This document shows, in pieces, positions 1 to 9,110 of a DNA stretch of 64,000 nt. The DNA is from Caulobacter sp. 602-1 (GTDB taxonomy: Bacteria > Pseudomonadota > Alphaproteobacteria > Caulobacterales > Caulobacteraceae), in NCBI RefSeq assembly GCF_003931565.1, contig NZ_RRYI01000006.1, positions 248,001 to 312,000 on the forward strand, given 5' to 3'. The notes under the pieces were generated by a model that ran no database searches, was not told the DNA's origin, and saw only the letters and a list, made by a program, of their open reading frames with translations. Positions within the stretch are counted from its first letter, which is position 1, and every line of letters begins with the position of its first letter. Position numbers and translations under genes: made by a program.

Positions 1-1
1 C

Positions 2-1225
2 GGCCTCTACATTCTCAACGAAAAGCGCGACTACCTGCAGCGCCTGCAACAGACGCACGGCCTGCACGTCACCGTCGTGGTCGACGACAGCCTGCACGCC
101 GGCGACCAGGAAATCGAGCGCACGGAACTGGGCGAGCGCATCGCCATCGCCCCGGCTCCATATGTCGACGAAGACGACGACTTCGATCCCACGGCCTTCG
201 AGGACGAGGACGAGGAAGAAGAAGAGATCATCGACGACGAGGACGAAGACGGCCTCGAGCGCGAAGATACCGACGACGACGACGCCTCGGCCCGCAAGCA
301 GGTTCGCGACGAGGATCGCGGCGACCGCAAGGGTCGTCGGGGCCGTCGTGATCGCGGCCGTGGCCGGGGTCGTCGCGACGAACGCGAGACCGAAGGCGAG
401 GCTCCCGCCGAAGCCGAGGGCGACGAAGACGAGCTGGAACTCGACGCCGACGATCGCGCCGAGTTCGCCGATGATGATGACGGCGCCCGCCGCCGTCGCC
501 GCCGTGGTCGTCGTGGCGGTCGTCGTGGCGGTCGCGAGGACGGCGATCGTCCGACCGACGCCTTCGTCTGGATCCGTCCGCGTGTCCCGTTCGGCGAGAA
601 CGTCTTCACCTGGCACGACCCGGCCGCCCTGGTCGGCGGCGCCAGCGAGCCGCGCCGCCCTGCGCCGGAAGCCCGCGCCGAGTCGTCGGAGGCCGTCGAG
701 CGTCCCGAGCGCGAGGAACGTCCGTCTCGCGAACGCGGCCGTCGCGGCCGTGACCGCGGTCGCCGTGACCGCGACGAAGCCGCGGTCGCCGTGGCCGACG
801 CCTCGCCCGTCGAGGCCGTGAGCCCCGCCGAGTCCGCAGAGCCGTTCGAAGCCCCGGTCCTGGCGCCGCCGGTGATCTCGGGCCCGCCCGCCGACGTCTG
901 GGTCGAACTGCCCGAGGCCGAGGAAGCGCCCAAGAAGCCCAAGCGCGTCCGCTCGCGCGGCAAGAAGGCCGTCGCCGAGGACGCCGCCCCCGAGGCGGCT
1001 GTCGAAGCTGTCGCCGAAGCCGTGACCGAGAGCGTCGCGGTGGTCCCGCCGGAACCGACTCCGGAGCCCGCTCCGGAACCGGTCGTCGAGGCCGCGCCCG
1101 CGCCGGTCGTGGAAGCGCCGCCGGAACCCGTCGTCGAAACGACCCCGGCCGCTCCGGCCGAGCCGGATCCGGCCGAGATCACCACCCCGCCCGAAAAGCC
1201 TCGCAAGGGCTGGTGGCGCCGGTAG
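2..1225 (+). CDS. rne: Ribonuclease E, C-terminal part (5' end outside window)
   Basis: RNase E is the main endoribonuclease of mRNA decay and rRNA processing and the scaffold of the RNA degradosome. The reading frame is open from base 2, so the gene begins before the window. The first 25 or so residues look like the end of the catalytic half. The rest is a low-complexity scaffold: acidic runs (DED/EEE, about residues 50-85), arginine-rich blocks (RRGRRGGRRGG type) that should bind RNA, then an Ala/Pro/Glu/Val-rich linker. It ends in KPRKGWWRR. In Caulobacter crescentus the extreme C-terminal GWW segment of RNase E is the docking site for PNPase, and that motif is present here. The very long open frames on the opposite strand are by-products of the biased codon use. 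Confidence 0.93.
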   Translation, partial: GLYILNEKRDYLQRLQQTHGLHVTVVVDDSLHAGDQEIERTELGERIAIAPAPYVDEDDDFDPTAFEDEDEEEEEIIDDEDEDGLEREDTDDDDASARKQVRDEDRGDRKGRRGRRDRGRGRGRRDERETEGEAPAEAEGDEDELELDADDRAEFADDDDGARRRRRRGRRGGRRGGREDGDRPTDAFVWIRPRVPFGENVFTWHDPAALVGGASEPRRPAPEARAESSEAVERPEREERPSRERGRRGRDRGRRDRDEAAVAVADASPVEAVSPAESAEPFEAPVLAPPVISGPPADVWVELPEAEEAPKKPKRVRSRGKKAVAEDAAPEAAVEAVAEAVTESVAVVPPEPTPEPAPEPVVEAAPAPVVEAPPEPVVETTPAAPAEPDPAEITTPPEKPRKGWWRR

Positions 1226-1239
1226 GCTGACCTGATGGC

Positions 1240-1267
1240 GGCCCGCGCATCCCAGGATGCGCGGGCC
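1240..1267 (+). terminator. Hairpin after rne
   Basis: A perfect 13-bp inverted repeat (arms 1240-1252 and 1255-1267) with a 2-base loop lies 15 bases after the rne stop codon. No T-run follows, so it may act as a 3'-end stabiliser or a weak terminator. The role is inferred from position. Confidence 0.55.
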
Positions 1268-1367
1268 GAAATCGTCATGAAGCGGAAGCGAGACCCTTGT
1301 TCCCTCGCCTCCAGCTTCCAAGTTAGACTGGTCGTGGTTCGCGGGGGCGCGATCTGGAGATCACTCA

Positions 1368-2783
1368 ATGACCTCGCGTAGCGGGCAAGCTGGGAGGCGC
1401 CTTGGCGTGGCTTTGTCCGCGCTGGCCGTGCTCGCGTCCAGCGTCCCCCAGGTCGCCCTGGCCCAGGACGACGGTCCCTCCCTGATCCGGGACACCGAGA
1501 TCGAGGAAATCCTCCATCACGACGCCGACCCGATCTATGCGGCGGCGGGCCTGGATCCCAAGACGGTTCGCATCCTGATCGTCGGCGACAAGTCGCTGAA
1601 CGCCTTCGCGACCCAGGGCCTGCAGATGGGCCTCAATACCGGCCTGATCCTGCAGACCGAAAATCCCAACCAGCTGCGCGGCGTCATCGCCCACGAAACC
1701 GGACACCTGGCCGGCGGCCACCCGATCCGGTCGGGCGAGATGACCCGCGCGGGCCTCAAGCCGATGATCCTGACCATGGGACTGGGCGTGCTGGCGGCTC
1801 TGGCCGGGTCCGCGGACGGCGCCGCCGTGCTGCTAGGCAACGCCCAATACGCCGGGGCGCTAGGCGCGCTGGGCTACAGCCGTGAGCAGGAATCGCGCGC
1901 CGACCAGGCCGGCGCCGGTTTCCTGGAGGCCACGGGCCAGTCGGGACGCGGTCTCGTCGAGTTCTTCGACAACTTCCGCTACCAGGAAGTCTTCGATCAG
2001 GCCCGACGCTACGAATATTTCCGCAGCCACCCGCTGTCGTCCGAACGGATCGAGGTGCTGCGCAGCCGTGTCGAACGCCAGCCGCACTACAGCGCCGTCG
2101 ACACGCCCGAAGACCTTGCCCAGCACGAGATCATGAAAGCCAAGCTGGAAGGATTCCTGAACCCTCAGGTCGCCTTGATGAAGTACAAGGAGACCGACAC
2201 CGGCTTTCCCGCCCGCTACGCCCGCGCCATCGCCTATTATCAGATGAAGGAGCCCGACCGGGCGCTTCAACTGCTCGACCCGCTGATCGCCGACCACCCC
2301 GACAATCCCTACCTCTGGGAGCTGAAGGGGCAGATCCTGTTCGAGTTCAACCGCGTGGCCCAGGCCGAGGAACCTCAGCGCAAGTCGGTGCAGCTGAAGC
2401 CCGACGCTGCCCTGCTGCGGGTCAATCTCGGCCAGACTCTGATCAACCTGAACGACCCCAAGAAAGTCGAGGAAGGCGTCCAGGAGCTGAAGCGCAGCCT
2501 GCTGAACGACCCGGACAATTCGGTGACCTGGCGCCTGCTGGCCCAGGCCTACGACACCCAGAAGAAGGACGGCGAGGCGCGTCTGGCCACCGCCGAACAG
2601 TACTACTCGCTCGGCGCGGTGCGCGAGGCCCGGGTCTTCGCCATGCGGGCCCGCGAGCTGTTGACCAAGAACACCCCCGACTGGCGCCGCGCCACCGACA
2701 TCGTCCTGGCCTCGCGCCCGTCCAACCAGGACCTGAAGGACCTGGCCAAGGACAGCGTGGGGCCATCCAACCCCAGCCCCTAG
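1368..2783 (+). CDS. M48 family metalloprotease with TPR region (BepA/YfgC-like)
   Basis: Probable periplasmic zinc protease that controls outer-membrane protein quality, as BepA does in E. coli. An N-terminal signal sequence (hydrophobic stretch about residues 12-32, ending ALA-QDD) is followed by the M48 domain with HETGH at residues 109-113. The likely third zinc ligand is Glu175 in the QESRAD segment. The C-terminal half (about 280-440) has helical TPR-like repeats (ARAIAYYQMKEPDRALQLLD and similar). GGAG sits 8 bases before the ATG. The next gene, a DsbA-like lipoprotein, starts 48 bases downstream on the same strand, so both may serve envelope protein folding. Length (471 aa) fits the BepA group. 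The family is clear; the exact substrate is inferred. Confidence 0.88.
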   Translation: MTSRSGQAGRRLGVALSALAVLASSVPQVALAQDDGPSLIRDTEIEEILHHDADPIYAAAGLDPKTVRILIVGDKSLNAFATQGLQMGLNTGLILQTENPNQLRGVIAHETGHLAGGHPIRSGEMTRAGLKPMILTMGLGVLAALAGSADGAAVLLGNAQYAGALGALGYSREQESRADQAGAGFLEATGQSGRGLVEFFDNFRYQEVFDQARRYEYFRSHPLSSERIEVLRSRVERQPHYSAVDTPEDLAQHEIMKAKLEGFLNPQVALMKYKETDTGFPARYARAIAYYQMKEPDRALQLLDPLIADHPDNPYLWELKGQILFEFNRVAQAEEPQRKSVQLKPDAALLRVNLGQTLINLNDPKKVEEGVQELKRSLLNDPDNSVTWRLLAQAYDTQKKDGEARLATAEQYYSLGAVREARVFAMRARELLTKNTPDWRRATDIVLASRPSNQDLKDLAKDSVGPSNPSP

Positions 2784-2831
2784 GCCAACCTCGGCCGTCA
2801 GATCCTTTTTCTTCCACATTTCGAGATCTTC

Positions 2832-3575
2832 ATGACCCTGCTTCGTCGCGCCGCGACTCTCGCTGTTCCGCTGGCCGTCGCCGGCTTGGCCCTCGCCGGC
2901 TGCGAACGCCCCGCGCCCAAGCCCAGCGACCGGTTCGGCGAAAAGGTCCGCGCCTATCTGCTGGAGCACCCCGAAGTGCTGATGGAGGCCAGCCAGAAGC
3001 TGCAGGAAAAGCAGGCCTCGCAACAGGCCGCCTCGGCCCAGAAGGCCATCGGCCAGTACCGTCAGGCCATCGAGCGCGACCCCCGCGACATCGTCATCAA
3101 CCCGAACGGCTCGGTCACCGTCACCGAGTTCTTCGACTATCGCTGCGGCTATTGCCGCCACGCCGCGCCGGAGATCGTCGATCTGGTCCAGAAGAACCCG
3201 GATATCCGCCTGGTGCTGAAGGATTTCGTGATCTTCGGCCACGACAGCGAGGCCGCCGCCCGCCTGGCGCTGGGCGCCAAGGACCAGGGCAAGAGCCTGG
3301 AGCTCTACAAGGCGCTGATGGCCGAGAACGCGCTCGACGCCGCCGCCGCCCTGCGGATCGCGGCCGGCCTGGGCATCGACATGACCAGGGCCAAGGCCGC
3401 CGGCGAGAGCGAAACGGTCACCCAGCACCTGGCCGACACCGACACCCTGGCCAAGACCCTGCAACTGTCGGGCACCCCGGCCTTCATCGTCGGCGACACC
3501 CTGGTGCCCGGCGCGGACATCAACGCCCTGAAGCTGGCCATCGACCAGACCCGGGCGGCCAAGGCGAAGGGCTGA
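2832..3575 (+). CDS. DsbA-family thiol:disulfide oxidoreductase, lipoprotein
   Basis: Periplasmic thioredoxin-fold oxidoreductase predicted to make or rearrange disulfides in exported proteins. The signal peptide ends in a lipobox (LAGC, lipidated Cys24), so it should be membrane-tethered. A charged helical segment (about 35-80) of the kind found at the N-terminus of Com1/ScsC-like DsbA proteins precedes the catalytic domain. The active site is CGYC (Cys105/Cys108) after EFFDYR, and the cis-Pro loop is SGTPAF near the C-terminus. It follows the M48 protease on the same strand. Length 247 aa is normal for the group. I cannot tell from sequence whether it is an oxidase or an isomerase. Confidence 0.9.
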   Translation: MTLLRRAATLAVPLAVAGLALAGCERPAPKPSDRFGEKVRAYLLEHPEVLMEASQKLQEKQASQQAASAQKAIGQYRQAIERDPRDIVINPNGSVTVTEFFDYRCGYCRHAAPEIVDLVQKNPDIRLVLKDFVIFGHDSEAAARLALGAKDQGKSLELYKALMAENALDAAAALRIAAGLGIDMTRAKAAGESETVTQHLADTDTLAKTLQLSGTPAFIVGDTLVPGADINALKLAIDQTRAAKAKG

Positions 3576-3588
3576 GGAAGCTGAAATT

Positions 3589-3634
3589 CCTTGTCACCCC
3601 GGCTGTCCGCTTCGCTGCGGCCGGGATGACAAGG
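3589..3634. repeat. Palindromic intergenic element / bidirectional terminator
   Basis: Two 15-base arms (3589-3603 and 3620-3634) pair with one mismatch around a 16-base loop, and the core arm is TCATCCCGGC/GCCGGGATGA. It lies between two convergent genes, so it may terminate both. Sequences of this type (ATGACAAGG ends, CCCGG core) are commonly dispersed repeats in Caulobacter-like genomes; that point is from memory. Confidence 0.6.
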
Positions 3635-3656
3635 GCTAGAGCGCAAAAACGGCGCT

Positions 3657-4466
3657 TCAGATCAGCCCCGCCAACGGCGAGCTCGGATCCGCGTACAGCC
3701 GCTTCTGCATCCGCCCGGCCAGATAGGCCTCACGCCCGGCGATGACTGCGTGCTTCATGGCCTTGGCCATGCGGATGGGGTCCTTGGCCTCGGCGATGGC
3801 GGTGTTCATCAGGATGGCGTCGCAGCCCAGCTCCATGCCGATGGCGGCGTCCGAGGCCGTGCCGACGCCGGCGTCGACCAGAACCGGCACCTTGGCGTTC
3901 TCGACGATGATCCGCAGGTTCACCCGGTTCTGGATGCCCAGGCCCGAGCCGATCGGCGCGCCCAGCGGCATGATCGCCACCGCGCCCGCTTCTTCCAGCT
4001 TGCGGGCATAGACCGGGTCGTCCGAGCAGTAGACCATGACCTGGAAGCCGTCGGCGACCAGCAGCTTCAGCGAGCGCAGGGTCTCTTCCATGTCCGGGAA
4101 CAGGGTCTTGGGATCGCTGAGAACCTCCAGCTTGACCAGGTCCCAGCCGCCAGCCTCGCGGGCGAGACGCAGGGTGCGCACGGCGTCCTCGCCGGTGAAG
4201 CAGCCCGCGGTGTTGGGCAGATAGGTGAATTCGCTGGGCTTGACGTAGTCGACCAGCAGCGGCTGGGTCGGGTCGGTCAGGTTCACCCGGCGCACGGCCA
4301 CGGTGACGATCTCGGCCCCAGCCGCGCGCGCGGCTGCGGCGTTGGTCGCATAGTCCTTGTACTTGCCCGTGCCGACGATCAGCCGCGAGCGGAAGGTGCG
4401 ACCGGCGACGGTCCAGGTTTCCTCGGTGTCAGCCGAGACGGAGTCGGGGGAAACGTGCGCGTTCAT
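3657..4466 (-). CDS. thiG: Thiazole synthase ThiG
   Basis: Makes the thiazole phosphate half of thiamine from deoxyxylulose 5-phosphate, dehydroglycine and the thiocarboxylate sulfur on ThiS. The TIM-barrel features are visible: the early [10 protein letters not shown] segment; [10 protein letters not shown], which holds the likely Schiff-base lysine; the [10 protein letters not shown] strand; the phosphate-binding [12 protein letters not shown]; and [14 protein letters not shown] followed by the [14 protein letters not shown] strand. Length 269 aa is typical (about 255-270). It lies just downstream of thiS on the same strand (45-base gap), so the sulfur carrier and synthase are made together. 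No THI-box riboswitch was seen directly upstream of thiS. Confidence 0.96.
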   Translation of the reverse strand: MNAHVSPDSVSADTEETWTVAGRTFRSRLIVGTGKYKDYATNAAAARAAGAEIVTVAVRRVNLTDPTQPLLVDYVKPSEFTYLPNTAGCFTGEDAVRTLRLAREAGGWDLVKLEVLSDPKTLFPDMEETLRSLKLLVADGFQVMVYCSDDPVYARKLEEAGAVAIMPLGAPIGSGLGIQNRVNLRIIVENAKVPVLVDAGVGTASDAAIGMELGCDAILMNTAIAEAKDPIRMAKAMKHAVIAGREAYLAGRMQKRLYADPSSPLAGLI

Positions 4467-4511
4467 GGGGTCGGTTTACGCCCCGTCAGCCGGCGTTTCA
4501 AATGCGGAGGA

Positions 4512-4712
4512 TCAACCGCCGCCGATAAACGTCACGATCTCGATGCGGTCGCCGTCGGCCAATCGGGTGTCGGCATAGGTCGAGCGTGGGGCGATCTCGA
4601 GGTTGCGCTCGACCGCCACCTTGCGGGCGTCCAGACCCAGGGCGCCCACCAGATCGGCGATCGTGACGACGTCGGCCACATCCCGCTCTTCCCCGTTCAG
4701 CAAAAGCCTCAT
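4512..4712 (-). CDS. thiS: Sulfur carrier protein ThiS
   Basis: Small ubiquitin-like protein (66 aa) whose C-terminal Gly-Gly is converted to a thiocarboxylate that supplies sulfur to ThiG. The start was placed at MRLLLNGEER because a strong GGAGGTGAG precedes that ATG; the open frame continues 32 codons upstream but has no ribosome site there and would run into the aroQ start. The sequence has the beta-grasp pattern (VTIADLV, KVAVERN, IEIVTFIGGG) and ends in the required GG. It is divergent from aroQ, 78 bases away. Confidence 0.95.
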   Translation of the reverse strand: MRLLLNGEERDVADVVTIADLVGALGLDARKVAVERNLEIAPRSTYADTRLADGDRIEIVTFIGGG

Positions 4713-4790
4713 CTCACCTCCTAAGCGAGCCGTGCTTGTGACCCGGCGGAACCGGCTATACAAGACCCTCGGAATCGACGGCGGAGCCGC

Positions 4791-5231
4791 ATGGTAAAAC
4801 CGATCCACGTGCTGAGCGGGCCCAACCTCAACCTGTTGGGGACCCGCGAGCCCGAGATTTACGGCAGGGACACGCTCGAGGATGTCCGGACGCGCTGTGA
4901 GGCGCGGGCGGCTTCACGCGGCGTTTCGGTGGTTTTCCGCCAGTCCAACCATGAGGGGGTGCTGATCGATTGGGTGCACGAGGCGCGTGAGTCGGCCTCG
5001 GCGCTGATCATCAATCCGGCCGGCTATGGCCACACCTCGATCGCGCTGCTCGATGCGCTCAAGGCCTTGAGCATTCCGGTGATCGAGTGCCACCTGTCCA
5101 ACCCGGCGGCGAGGGAGGAATTCCGCCGCCACACCTTCGTTTCGCTGGCCGCCACCGGGATCGTCTCGGGCTTCGGCGCGGCGAGTTATGAACTGGCGAT
5201 CGAGGCCGCTTTCGGCCTGATCCGCGTTTAA
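4791..5231 (+). CDS. aroQ: Type II 3-dehydroquinate dehydratase
   Basis: Third step of the shikimate pathway: 3-dehydroquinate to 3-dehydroshikimate in the cytoplasm. It has all the type II landmarks: [16 protein letters not shown] with the flexible-lid region, [24 protein letters not shown] with the catalytic His, and [20 protein letters not shown]. Length 146 aa is standard; type II enzymes form dodecamers. It is the first gene of a same-strand run aroQ-accB-accC-aat, the arrangement common in proteobacteria (aroQ-accB-accC). Confidence 0.96.
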   Translation: MVKPIHVLSGPNLNLLGTREPEIYGRDTLEDVRTRCEARAASRGVSVVFRQSNHEGVLIDWVHEARESASALIINPAGYGHTSIALLDALKALSIPVIECHLSNPAAREEFRRHTFVSLAATGIVSGFGAASYELAIEAAFGLIRV

Positions 5232-5291
5232 CAACGATAACGCCCGGCGTTTTCCGCCGCCGAGGCGCTCAAGAGAACAAGGTAAGCTTCC

Positions 5292-5798
5292 ATGTCGAAC
5301 CCCAAGGCCCCCGCCGATCCGGTCGAAGCTCCGGCCATCGACGCCCGTCTGGTCCGCAAGCTGGCGGACATTCTGAAGGACACGGGCCTGTCCGAGATCG
5401 AAGTCGAGCACGCCGGCCTGAAGATCCGCGTGGCGCGCGAACTGACCGCCGCGCCGGTCAACTACGTGCAGGCCGCCGCGCCGGCCTACGCCCCGGCTCC
5501 GGTCGCCGCCCCGGCCGCCGCCGCGCCCGCGCCCGCCGTTGAAGCCGCTCCGGCCGCCGCCCGCGGCGACGCCGTGAAGTCGCCGATGGTCGGCACCGCC
5601 TATCTCTCGCCGCAACCCGGCGCCGACGCCTTCATCAAGGTGGGCGACACCGTCTCGGCCGGTCAGACCCTGCTGATCGTCGAAGCCATGAAGACCATGA
5701 ACCCGATCGCGGCCCCGAAGGCCGGCAAGGTCGTCGAGATTCTGGTCGCCGACGCCCAGCCCGTCGAGTTCGGCGAGCCGCTCGTCGTCATCGAGTAA
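5292..5798 (+). CDS. accB: Biotin carboxyl carrier protein of acetyl-CoA carboxylase
   Basis: Carries the biotin that shuttles CO2 between AccC and the carboxyltransferase in malonyl-CoA synthesis, the committing step of fatty-acid synthesis. An N-terminal helical region (about 15-55) is followed by an Ala/Pro linker (about 58-92) and the C-terminal biotinyl domain. Biotin should attach to Lys134 in EAMKTMN. The variant T for the usual L/M after the lysine occurs in other alphaproteobacterial AccB as far as I recall. It is five bases upstream of accC. Confidence 0.95.
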   Translation: MSNPKAPADPVEAPAIDARLVRKLADILKDTGLSEIEVEHAGLKIRVARELTAAPVNYVQAAAPAYAPAPVAAPAAAAPAPAVEAAPAAARGDAVKSPMVGTAYLSPQPGADAFIKVGDTVSAGQTLLIVEAMKTMNPIAAPKAGKVVEILVADAQPVEFGEPLVVIE

Positions 5799-5803
5799 CG
5801 CTC

Positions 5804-7150
5804 ATGTTCGACAAGATTCTCATCGCGAACCGGGGCGAGATCGCGCTCCGGGTTCACCGCGCCTGCAAGGAAATGGGCATCGCCACCGTGGCGGTTCACT
5901 CCGAAGCGGATCGCAATTCCATGTGGGTGCGCCTGGCGGACGAGAGCGTCTGCATCGGCCCCGCTCCGGCCGCCAAGAGCTACCTGAACATCCCGTCGAT
6001 CATCGCGGCGGCCGAGATCACCGGCGCTCAGGGCATCCACCCGGGCTACGGCTTCTTGTCGGAAAACGCCCGCTTCGCCGAGATCGTCAACGCGCACGGC
6101 TTCACCTTCATCGGTCCCAAGCCCGAGCACATCCGGATGATGGGCGACAAGATCACCGCCAAGCAGGCCGTGAAGGACGCCGGCATCCCGGTCGTTCCCG
6201 GCTCTGACGGCGGCGTCTCGACCGAGGAAGAGGCCTTCGAGGCCGCCGAGAAGATCGGCTTCCCCGTGCTGATCAAGGCCGCCGCCGGCGGCGGCGGGCG
6301 CGGCATGAAGGTCGCCCAGACGCGTGAAGACCTGGCCGAGGCCGTCTCGACGGCGCGCGCCGAGGCCCGCGCCGCGTTCGGCGACGATACGGTCTATATG
6401 GAGCGCTATCTCCAGAAACCGCGCCACATCGAGCTGCAGGTCATCGCCGACAGCCACGGCAACGTGGTGCACCTGGGCGAACGCGACTGCTCGCTGCAGC
6501 GCCGCCACCAGAAGGTGCTGGAGGAAGCCCCCTCGCCGGCCCTGTCGGCCGAAGGCCGCGCCAAGATCGGCAAGGTCGTCGTCGACGCCGTCAAGGCCAT
6601 CGGCTACCTCGGCGTCGGAACCATCGAGTTCCTGTGGGAGAACGACGAGTTCTTCTTCATCGAGATGAACACCCGCCTGCAGGTCGAGCATCCGGTCACC
6701 GAAGCCATCACCGGCATCGACCTGGTGCGGGAACAGATCCGTATCGCCGCCGGCCTGCCGCTGTCGTTCACCCAGGAAGACGTCGTCTTCGAGGGCCACG
6801 CCATCGAGTGCCGGATCAACGCCGAGAACGCGCGGACCTTCACGCCCTCGCCCGGCACGATCACCGACTTCCACGCCCCCGGCGGTCTGGGCGTTCGCCT
6901 GGATTCGGCGATCTATACCGGCTACGCGATCCCGCCCTACTACGACAGCCTGATCGGCAAGCTGATCGTGCACGGCCGCGACCGCGCCGAGTGCATCGCC
7001 CGTCTGAAGCGCTGCCTGGGCGAGATGGTCGTCGGCGGCATCGAAACCACGATCCCGCTGTTCCAGGATCTCCTGGTGCAGCCCGACATCCTGGCCGGCG
7101 ACTACGACATCCACTGGCTGGAACGCTGGATAAAAGCTCAAGAGAGCTGA
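5804..7150 (+). CDS. accC: Biotin carboxylase subunit of acetyl-CoA carboxylase
   Basis: ATP-grasp enzyme that carboxylates the biotin of AccB using bicarbonate and ATP. It has the start [18 protein letters not shown], the glycine-rich ATP loop [11 protein letters not shown], the [16 protein letters not shown] catalytic segment, and the C-terminal biotin-carboxylase domain (ECRINAEN, then the [10 protein letters not shown] segment). Length 448 aa matches the family (about 447). It is directly downstream of accB (5-base gap) and 13 bases upstream of aat. Confidence 0.97.
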   Translation: MFDKILIANRGEIALRVHRACKEMGIATVAVHSEADRNSMWVRLADESVCIGPAPAAKSYLNIPSIIAAAEITGAQGIHPGYGFLSENARFAEIVNAHGFTFIGPKPEHIRMMGDKITAKQAVKDAGIPVVPGSDGGVSTEEEAFEAAEKIGFPVLIKAAAGGGGRGMKVAQTREDLAEAVSTARAEARAAFGDDTVYMERYLQKPRHIELQVIADSHGNVVHLGERDCSLQRRHQKVLEEAPSPALSAEGRAKIGKVVVDAVKAIGYLGVGTIEFLWENDEFFFIEMNTRLQVEHPVTEAITGIDLVREQIRIAAGLPLSFTQEDVVFEGHAIECRINAENARTFTPSPGTITDFHAPGGLGVRLDSAIYTGYAIPPYYDSLIGKLIVHGRDRAECIARLKRCLGEMVVGGIETTIPLFQDLLVQPDILAGDYDIHWLERWIKAQES

Positions 7151-7163
7151 TCTGGAGCCGGCG

Positions 7164-7817
7164 ATGGACGACGCCTTCACGGTCGACGATCTGATCGCCT
7201 GCTACGCGCGCGGCGTCTTCCCCATGGCGGACGCCCGCGAGGACGAAAGCCTCTTCCTGATCGATCCCGAGCGGCGGGGCGTCCTGCCGCTCGGGGACTT
7301 TCACATCCCCAAGCGCTTGGCGCGCACCGTCCGCAACGGGCCCTACGAGATCCGGGTCGACACCGCCTTCAACATGGTCGTCGAGAATTGCGCGGCGTCC
7401 CGGCCCGGCCGGGTCGAGACCTGGATCAACCACCCCATCCAACGTCTCTACGGCCAGCTCCACGCGCGCGGCATGGCCCATAGCGTCGAGACCTGGCTGG
7501 GCGACCAGTTGGTCGGCGGCCTCTATGGCGTGTCACTGGGCGGGGCGTTCTTCGGCGAGAGCATGTTCTCGACGGCGCGGGACGCCAGCAAGGTGGCTCT
7601 GGTCCACCTGGTGGCGCGGTTGCTGACCGGCGGCTACCAGCTCCTGGACACCCAGTTCCTGACCGAGCACCTGACGCAGTTCGGGACGATCGAGATCAGC
7701 CGCGCGGACTATCGCCGGCGACTGGCCAAGGCCCTGAAGGTCCAGGGCGACTTCTACGGCTTGGCGGGCGGCGCGACCGGGGCGGCCTGCTTGCAGGCGA
7801 TCAGCCAGGCGTCATAG
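7164..7817 (+). CDS. aat: Leucyl/phenylalanyl-tRNA--protein transferase
   Basis: Adds Leu or Phe to proteins with N-terminal Arg or Lys, marking them for ClpS/ClpAP degradation (N-degron pathway). The family pattern is visible: [54 protein letters not shown], and [15 protein letters not shown]. Length 217 aa is at the short end of the family. It closes the aroQ-accBC run. Its last 64 bases overlap the end of the convergent DUF2155 gene. Confidence 0.95.
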   Translation: MDDAFTVDDLIACYARGVFPMADAREDESLFLIDPERRGVLPLGDFHIPKRLARTVRNGPYEIRVDTAFNMVVENCAASRPGRVETWINHPIQRLYGQLHARGMAHSVETWLGDQLVGGLYGVSLGGAFFGESMFSTARDASKVALVHLVARLLTGGYQLLDTQFLTEHLTQFGTIEISRADYRRRLAKALKVQGDFYGLAGGATGAACLQAISQAS

Positions 7818-8431
7818 ACCGGGTGCTGCAGCGGGTTCAGGCCCGGCGAGCTGGCGTACATCCACCCCTTGTAGACCTGGCGTCCGGGCGGGGCGGGACG
7901 ACCGGCCTGGGCCTTGGGCTGGGTGTCGACCACGACATAGGCGGCCGTCTCCGGCGCCACCTCGTCTGCGGCGGCGGTCTCGCAGGCGCGGACGGTGAAG
8001 ACGAGGGTCTTGTAGCGGATCGGCTGGCCGACCGGGACCTCGAACCGCATGGTCTCGGTCGTGACCTTGTCCAGGGCCTGAAGGATGGCGATCGTGTAGC
8101 GCTGGCGCTTGGCGGGCTCGGGCGGCTTGGCCGGGGTCGTGGCGGCCGTCTTAGGCGCGGCGATGACGGCGCGCGGCGGCGAGGCCGGCGGATTGGGATT
8201 GGCGATCGCGGGCGTGACCGTGGTTGGCTGGGCCGACCGCGGCTCGCCCGGCGTCGGCGCCGGGGTCACGGGGCGCGGCGTCGGCGGCGCGGGGGCCTGG
8301 GTCGCCGCCGGCGGAGTCACCGCCTGCGGGGCGCTGTTCTGCCGCGCCAGGGCGGCGCCCGTCACGGTCACACCGGACAGGATCGCGCCGAGGACCATGA
8401 CCTTGGCGACCAGGGACGCCCGGCGGACCAT
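7754..8431 (-). CDS. DUF2155 domain protein, exported
   Basis: Exported protein of unknown function. The start at [13 protein letters not shown] gives a signal peptide (hydrophobic to about residue 28, ALA-RQN) and 225 aa; the frame continues upstream only as an overlap with the previous gene. Residues about 30-110 are a Pro/Ala/Thr-rich linker. The C-terminal part (about 115-215) has the DUF2155 pattern: ILQALDKVT, a [17 protein letters not shown] strand with Cys, then [28 protein letters not shown]. The two Cys may form a disulfide. It starts 5 bases after the NDUFA12-like gene on the same strand, a pairing common in alphaproteobacteria. A role in envelope or respiratory-complex assembly is only a guess. 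Confidence 0.85.
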   Translation of the reverse strand: MVRRASLVAKVMVLGAILSGVTVTGAALARQNSAPQAVTPPAATQAPAPPTPRPVTPAPTPGEPRSAQPTTVTPAIANPNPPASPPRAVIAAPKTAATTPAKPPEPAKRQRYTIAILQALDKVTTETMRFEVPVGQPIRYKTLVFTVRACETAAADEVAPETAAYVVVDTQPKAQAGRPAPPGRQVYKGWMYASSPGLNPLQHPVYDAWLIACKQAAPVAPPAKP

Positions 8432-8436
8432 CGAGA

Positions 8437-8832
8437 CTATTCCGGCTTCCAGGCTTCGTAGTCGCTGGTGGCCGCCGCGCGCTCGCCGCCACGGGCCAGC
8501 GAGCCCTTCGGGCGCCAGGCGTGCACCGTGCCGGTCAGGTTCGGGATGTGATCCTTCTCCCAGTCGCGACGGTTCAGCGGCGTCTGGGTGGGGACCTCGT
8601 CGAACGTGTAGTGCAGCCAACCGCTCCAGTCCGGCGGGACCTTGGAGGCTTCGGCGTAGCCGCTGTAGATCACCCAACGGCGTTTGCGGGCGTCATAGCT
8701 GTCGCTGTTGTCGCGGGCCTCGAAGTAGCGGTTGCCGTAGTCGTCCTTGCCCACAAACACGCCGCGGCGGCCGATATGGAAGCGCTGACCCAGGGTCGCG
8801 CCGTTCCACCACGTGAAGATCGCTTTCAGCAC
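8437..8832 (-). CDS. NDUFA12 / B17.2-like subunit of NADH:quinone oxidoreductase (complex I)
   Basis: Homologue of the mitochondrial complex I accessory subunit NDUFA12, which alphaproteobacteria share with mitochondria. The family pattern is clear: TWWNGATLGQRF near the start, FVGKDDYGNRYFE, RKRRWVIYSG, and EASKVPPDWSGWLHYTFDEVPT. Length 131 aa fits. It sits on the cytoplasmic side of complex I in structures of related bacteria. It lies apart from any nuo genes in this window, as is usual for the bacterial homologue. Confidence 0.93.
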   Translation of the reverse strand: MLKAIFTWWNGATLGQRFHIGRRGVFVGKDDYGNRYFEARDNSDSYDARKRRWVIYSGYAEASKVPPDWSGWLHYTFDEVPTQTPLNRRDWEKDHIPNLTGTVHAWRPKGSLARGGERAAATSDYEAWKPE

Positions 8833-9110
8833 TACGTTCGCACCTGAATTTATAAGGCTTTGCAGGCCGCGACACGCACGGCGAAGCGGCCGGACTATAG
8901 GGTTTCACGCCCTCAGCGTCCAGCGCCGCTCCGCGAGAGAAGACTTCAACATCTTGTGGATTAGACCCACCACACCCGCAACATCTATTGAGGCTCAGCG
9001 ATCGAGGTTCTAGCTTGGGGTGCGACCTTACGCGCGTCCCGCCGGCGCGGAATCACGCGTTAGGAATTTGATAAGATATCGCGATCGCCAGACGAACCCG
9101 GAACTCGCCC
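8833..9110. other. Divergent intergenic region, no gene seen
   Basis: 278 bases between the NDUFA12-like gene (reverse) and the NrdJ-derived gene (forward). It must hold the promoters of both. I see no hairpin, operator or small gene that I can support. Confidence 0.5.

Noticed and set aside
31-1368. 445-aa reverse-strand frame opposite rne, Ser/Arg/Ala-rich
   Set aside because: Lies wholly opposite the rne scaffold region; its composition is the complement of the acidic and Arg-rich repeats. No domain and no ribosome site.
4600-4800. THI-box riboswitch upstream of thiS-thiG
   Set aside because: Only 78 bases separate thiS from aroQ, and I see no conserved CUGAGA-type element there.
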